The notes under the pieces are model-generated. The model saw only the letters and a list, made by a program, of their open reading frames with translations. It did no database searches and was not told where the DNA came from. A DNA stretch of 64,000 nt from positions 82,501-146,500 of the forward strand of contig CAUYUJ010020177.1 in NCBI GenBank assembly GCA_963575745.1. Reading direction: 5' to 3'. Positions 53,125 to 64,000 of this stretch are shown piece by piece; positions within the stretch are counted from its first letter, which is position 1; every line of letters starts with the position of its first letter. This stretch comes from Prorocentrum cordatum. Lineage: Eukaryota; Sar; Dinophyceae; Prorocentrales; Prorocentraceae. The position numbers and the translations under genes are program-made.

Positions 53125-53345
53125 ATCTGCTGACCCGGGTAAATCTAGACCCGGGTCAGTAAGGCCTTGCAGAATCCTGCAAAATCCTGCAACATCCTGC
53201 ACCCAAACCCGGATCAATGCGAAGGATCCTGCAAAACCCTGCAGGAATCTGCACCCAAACCCGGGTCAATGCGACCCTGGCCCTGCAGCATCCTGCAAGA
53301 TCGGGCGCTCTGGCTGACCCCCGTTTGCATTGACCCCCGTCTCAA
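53125..53345. repeat. CCTGCA / ACCCGGGTCAATG repeat cluster
   Basis: Imperfect units of about 55-60 bp: ATCCTGCAAAATCCTGCAAC, CATCCTGCACCCAAACCCGG, GTCAATGCGA; about three rounds. Confidence 0.7.
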
Positions 53346-53378
53346 TTGAGCAGGGACCGACAGCCCCGGCATTCTTAC

Positions 53379-53497
53379 CACGAAATGTTCTTAGAACCCA
53401 GAAATGTCCCCAGAACAACAAAAAATGTTCTTATAACATACGCCTGATGTGTTGAAACAAAACAGTCTGAGCCAGAAATGCTCGAGAACATTTCGTG
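53379..53497. other. Inverted repeat CACGAAATGTTCT
   Basis: CACGAAATGTTCT (53379-53391) is complementary to AGAACATTTCGTG (53485-53497), with GTTCTTA(G/T)AAC palindromes between. Possibly a small non-autonomous element. Confidence 0.5.
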
Positions 53498-53599
53498 CAG
53501 ACCACAAAAAGATCTTAGAACATGTGTTGGTAGGCCTATCGGCAAACCAAGACGCTTCGCCGCTGCTTGACTCAAGACTCCCGAGGGAGCTGAGCCGGC

Positions 53600-53817
53600 G
53601 GCATGCCGGAGGCGGAGGGCTGCGGGCCAGAGCGCCCGGGGCCACGCGGCGGCGGCGGCGGCCCGGAGCCCGCGGCGTCCGTCGCGGGCGCGGGTGCCCC
53701 GGAGCGAGTGGCGCCGGAGGCCGGCGTGGGAGGCCCGGGGCGGGCGGGGCCTCGGGCCGCGGGCGGCCGCTCCTCCTCCTCCTCCTCCTCCTCCTCCTCC
53801 TCCTCCTCCTCCTCGCC

Positions 53818-53914
<97 letters not shown>

Positions 53915-53940
53915 GTCATCAGCATCATCATCAGCATCAG

Positions 53941-53990
<50 letters not shown>
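53600..53990. repeat. 36-bp fragment 8, (CTC)n and (CAT)n
   Basis: About five family units 53600-53765 (minus: ARPGPPTPASGATRSGAPAP), CTC 53772-53812, CAT 53818-53988. Confidence 0.88.
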
Positions 53991-54062
53991 GCAGCGTCGC
54001 CGTCCCTGCGTCCAATGCCGCCCAGCAGAGCGCGCTGGCCTTGCAGTCGGACCTGCCGTCGA

Positions 54063-54395
54063 AGACCCGTCATAAGGAGCCACAGAGAAGGAACGAGGCC
54101 CCGTCTTGCCAAAGTTAGACTTTGACTTCCCAGAAAGACCCAGAGGAAAACCGACGGAAAACCTAAGAACAACTGCAAAACGATAAGGAGCAAAGAGCCC
54201 CTCCCCAACGAAAAGGTGTCCTTCTTCAGCGGCCCGACTCTGCGGGCCAGAAGAATATCCTTCAAGAACACGAGACCCTCATCCAAGGGTACCCTCCCCA
54301 GGATGCACAATAATATCCAACAAGCACGAAGAACATGAGGGTACCCTCCCCGAACCGACCCAGATCTCAGACCTCGGTCCGACTGTGTAACGATG
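54063..54395 (+). repeat. Repeat O, copy 2, joined to repeat N, copy 3
   Basis: O 54063-54240 (GAACGAGGCCCCGTCTTGCC ... GTCCTTCTTCAGCGGCCCGA) runs directly into N 54243-54395 (GCCAGAAGAATATCCTTCAA ... CCCCGAACCGACCCAGATCT). Confidence 0.72.
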
Positions 54396-54639
54396 CCACG
54401 GGTGACTACAATCAACCCATATCCACCACTGTGCCGCGGCACGTTAAGGCGTGGAAGAATACCCCAAAGGCTGCCTGGCAGGTGTCTGCAAACTTCTGAG
54501 GGACCACCCACCCTTCGCTCACCCCTACTCCGGGGGGGGGGCCCTGGGCGGCCATGGCGTCTCCCTGAACATCTCCAGGGCTTCCATGATGGCACAGGAG
54601 TCCCAGGCCGCCAGAGCGGCCTCTAAGTCAGGCCAGGCC

Positions 54640-55050
54640 AGGAGCGCTTCAAGACGCTCAAGACGGCCCCAAGAAGGCCCAAGAGGCCCCCAAAAAGTCC
54701 CAGTGGCGCTCAAAAAGGACATCAAAGAGGGCCCTCAGCAGCAGAAATCATTGATTTCCATTGTGCGTTTCAATGTGTTTCATGCTATCCCCGTTTCGAG
54801 CTTCCAACGCTCCAAAAAGGCTCCAGGGCCCCCAAAGACCGTCCCAAGACGGCACAAGAAGCTCCCCAAAAGGCCCCAAGACAGCCTAAGAGGCGCCCGA
54901 GACAACCCCAAAGCAGCTCCGAGACAACCCCAAGAGGGGAAACACGAACCGACAATTCCAGCCTTCCGCCCGAAGAGGCCCCCAGGAGGCCCCAAGAGGC
55001 CTCCAAGAAACCCCAAGAGGCCTCCAAAAGGCGCTCCGTCGACCCCGTCT
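54640..55050 (+). repeat. CCAAGAGGCC-type repeat, locus 7
   Basis: Arrays around the constant element GCAGAAATCATTGATTTCC and a CGTTTCGAGCTTCCAACGC segment. 54396-54640 is unassigned. Confidence 0.8.
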
Positions 55051-55062
55051 ACGGTCAGTCAG

Positions 55063-55680
55063 ACCTAGGCCAGAAGAACATCCTTCAAGAACACGAGACC
55101 CTCCGCCGGCCAAAACGCACGGAACATCCGAGGGTACCCTCCCCAGGATGCGCAAGAACATCCAACAAAAGCAACGAACACTAGGGCACCCTCCGCGAAC
55201 CGACCTCGATCTTGTACCTCGGTCCGACTGTACTCGGACCCCATCTGGAAGCCCAGGCCAATCCAGCCGAGCGCAGGCATGGGTGACAGCGCACGGATCC
55301 TCCTCCCCCTCCTCCTCCTCCTCCTCCTCCTCCTCCTCCTCGTCTGGCCGCCTCGTGACCACCTTCTGCGCTGGCTGCGCTCCCCAGGTCTTCGGCCGGC
55401 GCTCTCCTGGCCGCCTCGTGCGCTGGCTGGCTTCCTGGAGTCCTCGGCCAGTGGCAGCCCGTGGTTTCCTTGTGGCCGCCATGCGCGCTGGCTGGGCTGC
55501 CCATGTCTTCACGCGGTGCCCGCCTAGCGGCCGCCCCGTGCCCTAGCGGGGTGGTCGCCCGCGGCCGCTTCGCTGCCGCCCCGTGCCGTACGCGGGCTGG
55601 GTTCCTCGGGGTTTCGCACGGTGGCCGCCAGTGGCTGCCTCGCTGCCAACCCCGTGCGCCGCCCCGCGCTTCTAGATTCG
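55063..55680. repeat. Repeat N copy 4, (CTC)n and GGCCGCCTCGTG repeat
   Basis: N 55063-55245; CTC 55298-55342; then imperfect units with GGCCGC(C/T)(T/C)CGTG, CGCTGGCTGG and CTTC(C/G)TGG at 55348-55665. Confidence 0.7.
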
Positions 55681-55819
55681 CACATAGATTGCAGCCAGTA
55701 GAACCATCATCGTCAAAGAGATTGGGCGCCACACCTACCAAGAGGCTGGGGGTATCGAGCCCCCTCGGGTTGTCGTGTTTTTCATGTTGAACACGCACGG
55801 CCGCTCATCGTAAATATCA

Positions 55820-56165
55820 TCCCGACGCCCCAAGACAGCCCAAGATGCCCCTAACATCGCCACAAGATTCCACCTAGAGGTTTCCACGACGGCCCCACGA
55901 CGACAAAAGAGAGCCCCAAGACGGCCCTAGAGGCCTCCAAAACGGTTCCAAGAAAGTGTCCACACGAGGGACCCGAACCAACAGTTCGAGCCCCCCGCCC
56001 CGAAAACCCCCAAGGAAACCCAAGAGGCCCCCAAGAGGCCCCACGAGCCAGGAGACCCCCAGGAAAGACCAGGAGGCCCCCAGGAGGCCCCCAAGAGGCC
56101 CCCGAAAGGCCCCATAATTGCCCCCAGAGGCCTACGAGAGCGCTTTGAAGAGAGCCCACGAAGCA
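55820..56165 (+). repeat. CCAAGAGGCC-type repeat, locus 8
   Basis: Arrays with a central GACCCGAACCAACAGTTCGA segment comparable to GAACCGACAATTCCAGCC at 54947. A GCC/GTC triplet tract follows at 56190-56222. Confidence 0.8.
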
Positions 56166-56390
56166 TCCTAGAGGACTTTGACTCACGTCAGCGTCGTCGT
56201 CGCCGCCGCCGCCGTCGTCGTCGTCTCTTTTCAGGGTCGGCGGCACCGGCCGCAAGGCCTTCCCAACATCAAAAACTGTCACTACAGCCAACCAAGTGTC
56301 CCCTCCCCAACAACCTGCGCGAAAGCATGTTGTTCACACGCATTGTCTCAAGTAATACCGTGGGGCTGACATGCGCGCGACCACGCGAAA

Positions 56391-56975
56391 TCCGCCGATC
56401 CGGCGTGTGAGTTTCAAGGAGTCTCAGCTACAGCCTCGAGGCTGAGCCTCAGCCTCTGGGGGGGGTGCCGGGGTGGCTCTGCCGGGGAAGGGGGGGTGGG
56501 GTGGGGGGGGGGGGCGAGTTTCCGGCGGATGCGTTTTTTGACACCCCTCACAAGGATCGTGGCCTCCGAGGGGGTTCCGAACTCGAGTACCACCCCTCCC
56601 GCACCAAGAGGCTCCGAGGAGGCCTCCAAGAGGCCCCAAGGGGCGCAGAAGAGGCCCCCAAGAAGCCCCAAGAGGCTCCCAAGAGACCCCCAAGAGGCCC
56701 TCTAGTGGCCCCAAGAGGCCCAAGAGGCCCCCAAGAAGCCCCAAGAGGCGCCCAAGAGGCCCCCAGAAGTCCCAGCCAACCACGAGATCCCAACCAGCAT
56801 CCATGAGGCCTCTGACCCACCACCCACGCACGGTGGCGGGATAGGCCGACGGCCATTGGATAAATGCTGAGTCAGAGGAGGGGAGGGAAAAAGAGAGGAG
56901 GGACGAGGGCGAAAAAGGATCACATCAGTCGGAGCGCCCCGGATCGGCGGCACTGGCCGAAGGCCACTACAATCA
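56391..56975 (+). repeat. Dispersed block X, copy 2, fused to the end of block Y
   Basis: Close match to 14768-15245 (CCGCCGATCCGGCGTGTGAG onward), then at 56860-56975 it jumps to the sequence found at 16195-16290 (GATCACATCAGTCGGAGCGC, GGCACTGGCCGAAGGCCACT). The roughly 0.95 kb between those segments at the 15-16 kb locus is absent here. Confidence 0.8.
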
Positions 56976-57119
56976 AACGAAAATCATTCAAGCAAATGGT
57001 TATCCAACCGTTTTAAGACGTACTTATAAAAATGAAACTCGAAAGCAACAACATACCATCTAAATGATTCCATGTTTCTGCGCGCGCACTGGCTAAACAA
57101 ATGCACGTGTGTCACCTTG

Positions 57120-57250
57120 TAATATATATATGTGTGTATATATATACACATACATACATACATACAAACATATATACACACATATACATATATACATGTC
57201 AACAAATATACTTATATACATATGTACATATATATATATATATTAAAAAA
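57120..57250. repeat. (TA)n/(ACATA)n microsatellite
   Basis: TATATATACACATACATACA and similar. 56976-57120 and 57250-57470 hold no recognised gene. Confidence 0.9.
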
Positions 57251-57474
57251 AAACTGGTCACGCGCGATCTGGGCGAAAACCGACCGTCAACAATCGCCGA
57301 GCACCCGCCGACAGTGCCAAATGATACAACGCGGGCGCGCGCAAGTGGAACCGATTCCAACAACATGAATGGTTTAAGCAGTTAACCACAAAGTCGAAAA
57401 CCCAATCAACAGCATTGTTGCCTGATGGTATGAATGTCTGCGCGGGAGCATCTCCTCGTCCTCACATGCACCAT

Positions 57475-57835
57475 CTTCACCATAATCATCAGCATCTTCA
57501 TCATCATCAACAGCAATATCATCATCAATATCTGCGTCAGCAGCATCAGCAGCATCGCCACCATCATCACATCATCACATCAGCGTCAAAACCATCATCA
57601 TCGTCACCGTCATCACCAACGTCGTAATCGCCGTCGTCGACGGCGTCGTTGTCGCAATGTCATCGTCATCGTCGGCGGTGTCGTCGTCACCGTCGTCATC
57701 AACATCCTCCTCCTCGTCCTCATTCTCGGCATCGCAATCAGCAGCAGCAGCATCATCGTCACCACCACCATCGTCATCACCACACCGACCACCACCACCA
57801 TCATCACCATCATCATCAGGTCTCCCCATCATCTG
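57475..57835. repeat. CAT/CAG/CGT triplet tract
   Basis: Degenerate relative of the 42.4-43.4 kb satellite; His- and Ser-rich frames are by-products. Confidence 0.88.
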
Positions 57836-57839
57836 CACG

Positions 57840-58400
57840 AGAAGGGTCCTCACGCCACGACTCCACTTGAGGCTCGCCCACCAAGTTACGGGTGGGAGGG
57901 TGGGCCGTTTGCTCGATCATTGACGCTCACGGCTACAATTTACACAAGTGAGCATCACATAGAGTGCACAACAAAGTTTGCGCCTGGCAATTTGCGACAC
58001 ATCCCATAGAACGCTTCCCATATACGTTTGTGGTTTACGACTATGGGATTATAGCCCAATGACGAAACCAGACTCAAAAGCGCGGCCTCCTGCGCGCCAC
58101 AAGAGCCACCCTACAAAGGATTCGAGCACCAAGCGGCTGCCACGCACAGCCAGACAACATCGACTCACCCCGCCGCCCCTGTCAAAGTATAGCATTGCGG
58201 GGCACGCGCGTTGATTTAATAAGTGCGCTTTGTAAAACAATCCGCGTCAAAACATACGCGCCGCCGCCGTTAGTCACGCGGTGGTCGATGTTTTGGCCGC
58301 GTGCGCTTCAGGAGTCTCCGCCCTGTCGCCCAGGAGAGGCCTGGGGGTAGGCGGGAGGCTCGCTTTCGCTATATACCGTTGCGCGTGCTTCGCGACCTCG
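57840..58400. other. Unassigned 560 bp
   Basis: Lower repeat content than its surroundings. Frames under 80 codons, no domain. A TATATA word at 58371 is not enough to call a promoter. Confidence 0.4.
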
Positions 58401-58424
58401 GAATTTGGCCAGCATGATCCTACA

Positions 58425-58930
58425 TAATCCTCCTCCTCCGCATCCCCTTCCATCTCCTTCTTCTGGTCCCTCCCTTTCTCCCGCCTTCCAAGTCCCTCCC
58501 TTCCTTCCTCACTCTTCTGCCTCGTTCCACATCATCTTCCATCTTCCATCCTCCCTCCTCCCTCCTCCTCCCTCCGCCCTGCTCCCCCCAGAAATCCGAT
58601 ATTTTAACTTAGTCGACACGGGGTCTCCGAAGTCCCGACCCTCTCCCCAGGGCTGGCTTCTCGTCTTGAATCGCTTCCTGACAGCCCCAAGGCCCGTCGA
58701 GGGCCCCTGAAGGCCGAAAATGACGAAAAACATCAGCCCTCATGTCTGTCAAGACGTTGGATGTCTTGGCGTCAACCCCTCCTTCTTCAGGTTTGCGATC
58801 TCCAGATGTTTTCAGTACGCGGTCCCCTCCCTGGAGTCCTGACACTTTCCCACGCGACCGGCTTTGCATCCTGAGTCGTTTGGTTGGCGATCCCGAGGTC
58901 TGGTAAGGGCCCCTCTGAGGCCTAACATGG
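58425..58930. repeat. TCC-rich tract and two Z copies
   Basis: CTCCTCC-rich 58425-58590; Z at 58618-58725 (CCCGACCCTCTCCCCAGGGC ... CCCGTCGAGGGCCCCTGAAG) and 58830-58925. Confidence 0.75.
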
Positions 58931-59034
58931 CGAGCATCATCCGCCCTCCTCCTCCCTCCGTTCTCCTTCCCTCCTCCTCATCTTCTTTATATGTTCAGTT
59001 CGATTACCTGTTGTATTACTCTTCGTCGGGGCAG

Positions 59035-59485
59035 AAGTATGATTGTTCTTCGGAATGTGCATTAATACTTGTAATAGTGTTAATAATATTAATCATAGTA
59101 GTAATCATACTGTTGTTCTTAGTCGTCGCCATATGTTCTTATTCGTGGAAAGCGTTAGTAATCATACTACTCTTAATCATGTGCTTGTTATACTGTTAGC
59201 ATATGAAGTTTCGATAATATACGTACTAGTGTCACTACTATTATTAGACGCATGAGTAATATCATTCTTCTTAACTTTAGTCGACTATTCATATCAATAG
59301 CAGCAGTGGTAGTGTTATGATGATACTGGTGTTAGCCATATTATCATTCATATTATCGTTCCTCCTCCTCCTTCTCCTCCTCCTTCTCCACCTTCTCCTC
59401 CTCCTCCTCCCTCCACTCCTCTTCCTCCGCCTCCTCCTCCTTCGCCTCCTCCTCCTGCACCCCTCCCTGCCTTGTAGAGGAAGAA
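59035..59485. repeat. AT-rich GTAATCATACT repeats and (CTC)n
   Basis: Short repeated words (GTAATCATACT, GTTCTTA) at 59060-59320, then CTCCTC/CTTCTC 59360-59465. Confidence 0.7.
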
Positions 59486-59514
59486 ATCGCACAACACATA
59501 TGCGCATAACGGCA

Positions 59515-59985
59515 GAACATGTGCGCTGGACACCCCTCCCTGGCGCGCGAAACGCGCAAGGGGGGCCCAGCGTAGATCCAAGAGACCCGCTCGGAGCTCT
59601 GAAAGCTCATGCCCATGCTGGTCTTGAAGGTGTGGGAGTGGGCACCTACGTACACCAACACAGGGGGTTGCCTCCACGGGGGGGGAAGATGATCCTAGAT
59701 TCTGGCGCTGATGGAAATACATCGGCCATTAAGAAGCCCGAATGCGACCACCATCACAGATCGGGAACATCTTCACTGGGTGGAGGCACACCTCCGATAA
59801 TGGTGTTGGCCTCAAACTGTGGGCCACCGAGAAAGCTTATGTTCATGAGCATCGTTCAACCGACCCCTAACCATCCCCATGGGCGTGGCCTAGGCCCCAC
59901 TGACCATACCCCACTAGACAGGGACATAGGCTGTCTCCTTCGGGCCTCGAGGGACATATCCCCAACTGGGGTGCTGGAATGATGG
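59515..59985. mobile_element. Hairpin element H remnant and MITE-like element B remnant
   Basis: 59520-59615 keeps the right arm of H (CCCAGCGTAGATCCAAGAGA, CCGCTCGGAGCTC). 59835-59985 resembles B (ACCATCCCCATGGGCGTGGC, CTAGGCCCCACTGACC, CTCCTTCGGGCCTCGAGGG). Both diverged. Confidence 0.55.
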
Positions 59986-60079
59986 GGGGCTGGATAGAGA
60001 CGAGGGATGGGGACAGGAGTCAGGGAAACGACACTGAGCTCCCAGACATCCAGTTGCTTCATTTTTTTCGATGCGTGGG

Positions 60080-60830
60080 CCCCGTAGGTCTGGACCATCT
60101 CTCAAGGGCCGGTTTTTTGTCCTGAGTCGGTCTTTGACAGTCCCGAGGCCCGGCGAGGACCTCTGGAGGCTGAAAACGGCCAAACACCAGCAGCCCAAAC
60201 TTCTTCGGAGCGTCGGATCTTTGGTGCCCTTCCTCCTCCACTGACCCCGCACCCCCTCGACGACGGCGCCGCCGCCCAGGCCGAGGGCCGCGCCCCGCGG
60301 CGGCGGCGGCGCCCCTAGCTGCGCGCAGTCTGGCGCCGCGGGCGGCGACCCGGCGCGGCCAGGCCCGGACACCGACGCCGGCGGGCCGGGGCGCGCGGGG
60401 GCGCGCGGCGGCGACGTGGGGCCCAGGCAGGCCGAGTCCGGGGCCGGCGTCGGCGGCCCGGTCCTCGACGCCGCTCCTCCTCCTCCTCCTCCTCCTCCTC
60501 CTCCTCCTCCTCCTCCTCCTCCTCCACCACCACCACCACCCCCTCCACCTCCTCCTCCTCATCCTCCTCCTCCTCCTACTCCTCCTCCTTCTCCTCCCCC
60601 TCCTCCTCCCACTCTCCTCTTCTCTTTCTTCTTCCTCCTCCTCCTCCTCCTCCTCCTCCGCCTCCAGCTTTCATTTTCGTTATTCCTCCTCCTCCTCCTC
60701 CTCCTCCTCCTCCTCCTCCTCCTCCTCCTCCTCTTCTTCATTTGTTTTTATCCTCCTCCTCCTCCTCCTCCTCCTCCTCCTCTTTCCTCCTCCTCCTCCC
60801 TGCCTCCCTCCCTCCCTCCCTCCCTCTCAA
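60080..60830. repeat. Z copy, 36-bp fragment 9 and (CCT)n
   Basis: Z 60080-60185; about six 36-bp units 60255-60470 (minus: GPGRAGSPPAAPD, LGAPPPPRG); CCT/TCC 60475-60830. 59986-60080 and 60830-61345 hold no recognised gene. Confidence 0.82.
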
Positions 60831-61349
60831 CGCCGCCGCACCCCTCCCCACCCGTCACCTCACTCCTGCCCCCGCGTCTGTCCATCCCTCCATCCCTCCA
60901 TTACCTCCCCTTCGTACTTACCGCATGGGCCACCCTTCCTGCTTACCGCATGGGCCATCCGTCTATTCATTCACACGTGGCAGTATGCCAACATACGTAT
61001 GCATACATGCACATGTGTGTGTACTTAGATATAGCAAGTCGCGTGTGTATAGCAGTATCCATGTGTCCGCCGACCTCATGGTTCACACATCTGTACACCC
61101 ATCAGGACAGCAAACAGGACACGCATCGGGACAACATAGATCTATAGAGAGAGGGGGTGGATAAGCATATATCCGTACAACGGTGTATGCGTCACGAACA
61201 AGATCCATCGGTAACAACACATAGTTACATAAAGTATGTATCTATGTATGCATACGCACATGCATTGGATACCTCCACATGGACAACCATTGGGACGATC
61301 ATTATGTCAGTTTAAATATGTGTCTGCGGTGAGGGAGATCAAACGACCT

Positions 61350-62620
61350 ATCGGTGTCACAAAATATCGGAGAGAGCGTGATCCACCGCCGCTTTACTGT
61401 GGAAAATTGCCAACCTTTTCCTCCGGAACCCGGGGGTCGCCCCCCCCCCCCTCCGAAAATCCCCCCCCCCTGCTGGAACCCCTCCCCCCCCCCCACCCCT
61501 TCCCCCGGCAAAACCCCCCCCCTCCCCTAACCCCCCCCCCCCCCCCCCCCCTCCCCCCCTCCCGCTCGAAAGCCGGGGGGGGTCACTACCGGTTCGACCC
61601 CTCCCCCCCCCCCCCCTCCGGATCCGGAAACCGGGGGGGGTCACTAGCGGTTCGAACCCCCCCCCCCCCCCCCTACTCACCCCCTACTCACCGCCAGCAA
61701 ACGACTCCCGGTCCCCACCACCGTCCGCATCACATCCCCCACTGGTGTTCCCAGCACCACTGTCCTCACCACCGCTGTCCCCACTGGTTCCACCACCGCC
61801 CCTACTGTCCCCACCAGTGGCCCCACCACTGTCGCACTGTCCCCGCTGTCCCCAGAACTGTTCCCACCACGGTTCCACTCTCCCCACTGTCTCCACGGCC
61901 CCAACCACTGCCCGACTATCCCCACTGTCCCCACTGTCCCACTGACTCCTCCGCTGTCCCACTGAGCTGTCCCACTGTTCCCACCACTGTCCCCACTGTC
62001 CCCACCACTGTCCCCACTGTACCTCTGTCCCATTGTCCCACCGCCGTCCTCGCCACCGCCTTCACCACTGTCCCCACCACCATTGTACCCTCCACTGTCC
62101 CACTGTTTCCACCTCATTCCCATTGTCCCCACACCACTGTCCCCACCACCACCGTCACCACCACTGTCCACTGTCCCCCCCTGTTCCCACCATTGTCCCC
62201 ACCACTGTCCCCACCACTACCGTCCCCACCACTGTCCCACTGTCCCACTGTCCCCACCACTGTCCCGCTATCCCCTCACCACTGTCCCCACCAACACCGT
62301 CCCCACCACTGTCCGCACCCCCACTCGGTTTTCGAGGGGGGGGGGGGGTTCGAACCGGTAGTGACCCCCCCCGGTTTTCCGGATCCGGAGGGGGGGGGGG
62401 GAGGGGTTCGAACCGGTAGTGACCCCCCCCCCCCCCTTTTCATGATGAGCAGGGGGGGGGGGGGGGGAGGTGTTCGAACCGGTAGTGACCCCCCCCCGGT
62501 TTTCCGGAGGGGGGGGGGGGGGGGAGGGGTTCGAACCGGTAGTGACCCCCCCCGGTTTTCCGCCAGCAGCGGTAGAACACGCTCTTTCAAATATCGGTAT
62601 CATGATATATCTACTGGTCC
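61350..62620. repeat. Fold-back: C-rich arm, CCCCACTGT array, G-rich arm
   Basis: Left arm 61350-61680 (GGGGTCACTACCGGTTCGA, CCTCCGGATCCGGAAACCGG, flanked by C runs) is the inverse of right-arm units at 62330-62575 (GGTTCGAACCGGTAGTGACC, CCGGTTTTCCGGATCCGGAG, flanked by G runs; about four tandem units of 60-80 bp). The similarity continues outward (TATCGGAGAGAGCGTGATCC at 61370 against AACACGCTCTTTCAAATATC at 62575). The loop 61735-62330 is a degenerate CCCCAC(C/T)ACTGT minisatellite. Long Pro/Thr frames are by-products. Confidence 0.78.
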
Positions 62621-62766
62621 CAGCATCCAGATACCCGACAATACCATGATCTACCGATCGGGAGAGCCATCCAAACAACCATCGGGACAAACATCGAAAC
62701 AATCATAGATTGTATTCACGCAACTGCACATATATATACTGTTATATCGGTATCACGAACGGTCGG

Positions 62767-62774
<8 letters not shown>

Positions 62775-62802
<28 letters not shown>

Positions 62803-63170
62803 AATAAATATGTGTTTATCGGAGGTTGGGGGGTGAGGGGGGGTGAGATCGCAGTGGAACGGAGACCCCCAACCAGGGAATCGCTTCGTTTCATTCGTGT
62901 CGTGCGTGCGGGCGAGGCGAAGCTGCGTGGGCGCACGAGAGGAATGAACCCGCTGCTGCTTTGGCGAAGTCAAAACAAATGACTCTCCCCCGCTCGCCCG
63001 TCCGTCCGTCCAGCGGTGGCTCGCGGTGTCCCGCGGTGTCCCGTGGTGACCCGCGGTGTCCCGTGGTGTCCGCCGTTGCTGGGGCGAAGTCAAGACAAAT
63101 GATTCTCCCCCGCCCGCCCTTCCGTCCGCCCGGCGGTGGCTCGCGGTGTCCCGCGGTGTCCCGTGGTGTC
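62775..63170. repeat. (TC/TA)n and 86-bp tandem duplication
   Basis: TCTC/TATA 62768-62810. GGCGAAGTCAA(A/G)ACAAATGA, TCTCCCCCGC, CCGTCCG and GGTGGCTCGCGGTGTCCCGC occur at about 62963-63040 and 63080-63155. Confidence 0.78.
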
Positions 63171-63835
63171 CAATTGAGTGAGATCGATAGTGAGATCGAT
63201 AGTGAGACCGATGGTGAGATCGATAATGAGATCGATAGTGAGATCGATACTGAGATCGATGTGGTGCCCCGAGGTATCCCGTGGTGTCCCAAAAAGTGAG
63301 ATCGATTAGTGCGACGATAAGTAAGATCGACAGGTGTCCCGTGGTGTCCCGTGGTGTCCCGTTGAGTGAGATCGATAGTGAGATCGATAGTGAGATCGAT
63401 AGTGAGATCGATGTGGTGCCCCGAGGTGTCCCGTGGTGTCCCGTTGAGTGAGATCGATAGTGAGATCGATGGTGAGATCGACAGGTGTCCCGTGGTGTCC
63501 CGTGAAGTGAGATCGATAGTGAGTTCGATAGTGAGATCGTTCGTGAGATCGATGTGGTGTGGCGTGGTGTCCCGTGGTGTCCTATGGTGTCCCGTTGAGT
63601 GAGAGCGATAGTGAGATCGATAGTGAGGTCGATAATGAGATCGAGAGCCCGCGGTGTCCCGTGGTGGCCCGTGGTGTCCCGTCGTGTCCCGTTGAGTGAG
63701 ATCGATAGTGAAATCGATAGTGAGATCGACAGGTGTCCCGTGGTGTCCCATGGTGTCCCGTGGTGTCCCATGGTGTCCCGTGGTGTCCCGTGGTGTCCCG
63801 TTGAGTGAGATCGATAGTGAGATCGATTGAGTCAG
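63170..63835. repeat. Alternating GATCGATAGTGA and TGTCCCGTGG array
   Basis: Blocks of 2-5 GTGAGATCGATA units alternate with 2-6 TGTCCCGTGG units, usually bridged by TCCCGTTGAGTGAGATC. Open frames (SEIDSEID, CPVVSRGV) are by-products. Confidence 0.92.
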
Positions 63836-63924
63836 ATGTTGGTTTCCCCCCCTCTCCCCCCCACACACACAACCTCCTTATCACCCGAAGGGTGGTCGTA
63901 TAGGTATACATATATCGGAAATCG

Positions 63925-64000
63925 GGGGATGAGATCGCAGTGAAACGGAGACCCCCCACCGGGAAATCGGTTTCGGTTTCGTGTTCGTGTCGTGCGTGTG
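63925..64000 (+). repeat. Second copy of the segment at 62843-62915
   Basis: GATGAGATCGCAGTGAAACG, GAGACCCCCCACCGGGAAAT and GTGTCGTGCGTG match 62843-62915, shifted by about 1.09 kb; the array may therefore be the start of a larger tandem unit that continues past the window. Confidence 0.65.

Noticed and set aside
62330-62575. GGTTCGAACC words resembling the RNA polymerase III B box or a tRNA T arm
   Set aside because: No matching A box, acceptor stem or anticodon arm at the expected distance; the word is part of a tandem GC-rich palindrome.

Overview
This is nuclear DNA of a eukaryote, most likely a dinoflagellate (Dinophyceae). The case rests on four observations: a Ty1/copia element whose integrase and RNase H remnants look like dinoflagellate copies; two decayed LINEs with C-terminal Cys/His fingers, one trailed by a cytosine-methyltransferase-like reading frame; extreme repeat density with high GC; and no bacterial-style operon or dense gene block. 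No rRNA, tRNA, CRISPR array or prophage was found. I cannot name the genus. Many long open frames here are by-products of stop-poor GC-rich or trinucleotide repeats and are not annotated as genes.

Layout. 1-8.1 kb is a mosaic of recurring modules: a 21-bp minisatellite, a 41-bp 'GAGAGCGCGATTCCTGA' repeat (here R), and elements joined at (CAA)n or (TTG)n tracts (here P1, P2, Q, S). 8.1-10.5 kb holds pentanucleotide repeats, one miniature inverted-repeat element and unassigned DNA. 10.5-14.4 kb is a 36-bp minisatellite, about 107 units, open as one 1433-codon frame on the minus strand; a second array of about 55 units lies at 24.8-26.8 kb, and fragments recur at seven more sites, always in the same orientation. 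14.8-19.5 kb and 23.6-24.5 kb are dominated by a CCAAGAGGCC-type degenerate repeat. LINE-A is at 19.7-23.5 kb (minus). LINE-B plus a methyltransferase-like frame is at 28.6-31.5 kb (plus). 33.7-34.6 kb (minus) may be the only ordinary spliced host gene.

35-38 kb holds trinucleotide tracts, dispersed repeats and an inverted-repeat element. 38-42.4 kb repeats the modular order of the first 7 kb on a larger scale; its P element encloses a frame with two tandem helix-rich repeats. 42.4-43.4 kb is CAT/CAG satellite. 44-53.5 kb contains several hairpin or MITE-like families (one with 9-bp target duplications at three of three copies), the copia element at 45.37-46.88 kb, purine-rich DNA and a 0.7-kb TG/CGTG tract. 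53.6-64 kb repeats earlier families and ends in a 1.2-kb fold-back around a CCCCACTGT array and an alternating GATCGATAGTGA / TGTCCCGTGG array.

Functionally the window is almost entirely retroelement debris, non-autonomous elements and satellites; no pathway can be reconstructed. The most informative points are the modular CAA-anchored element system, the orientation-constant 36-bp open repeat, the MITE family with 9-bp target duplications, and the possible host gene.
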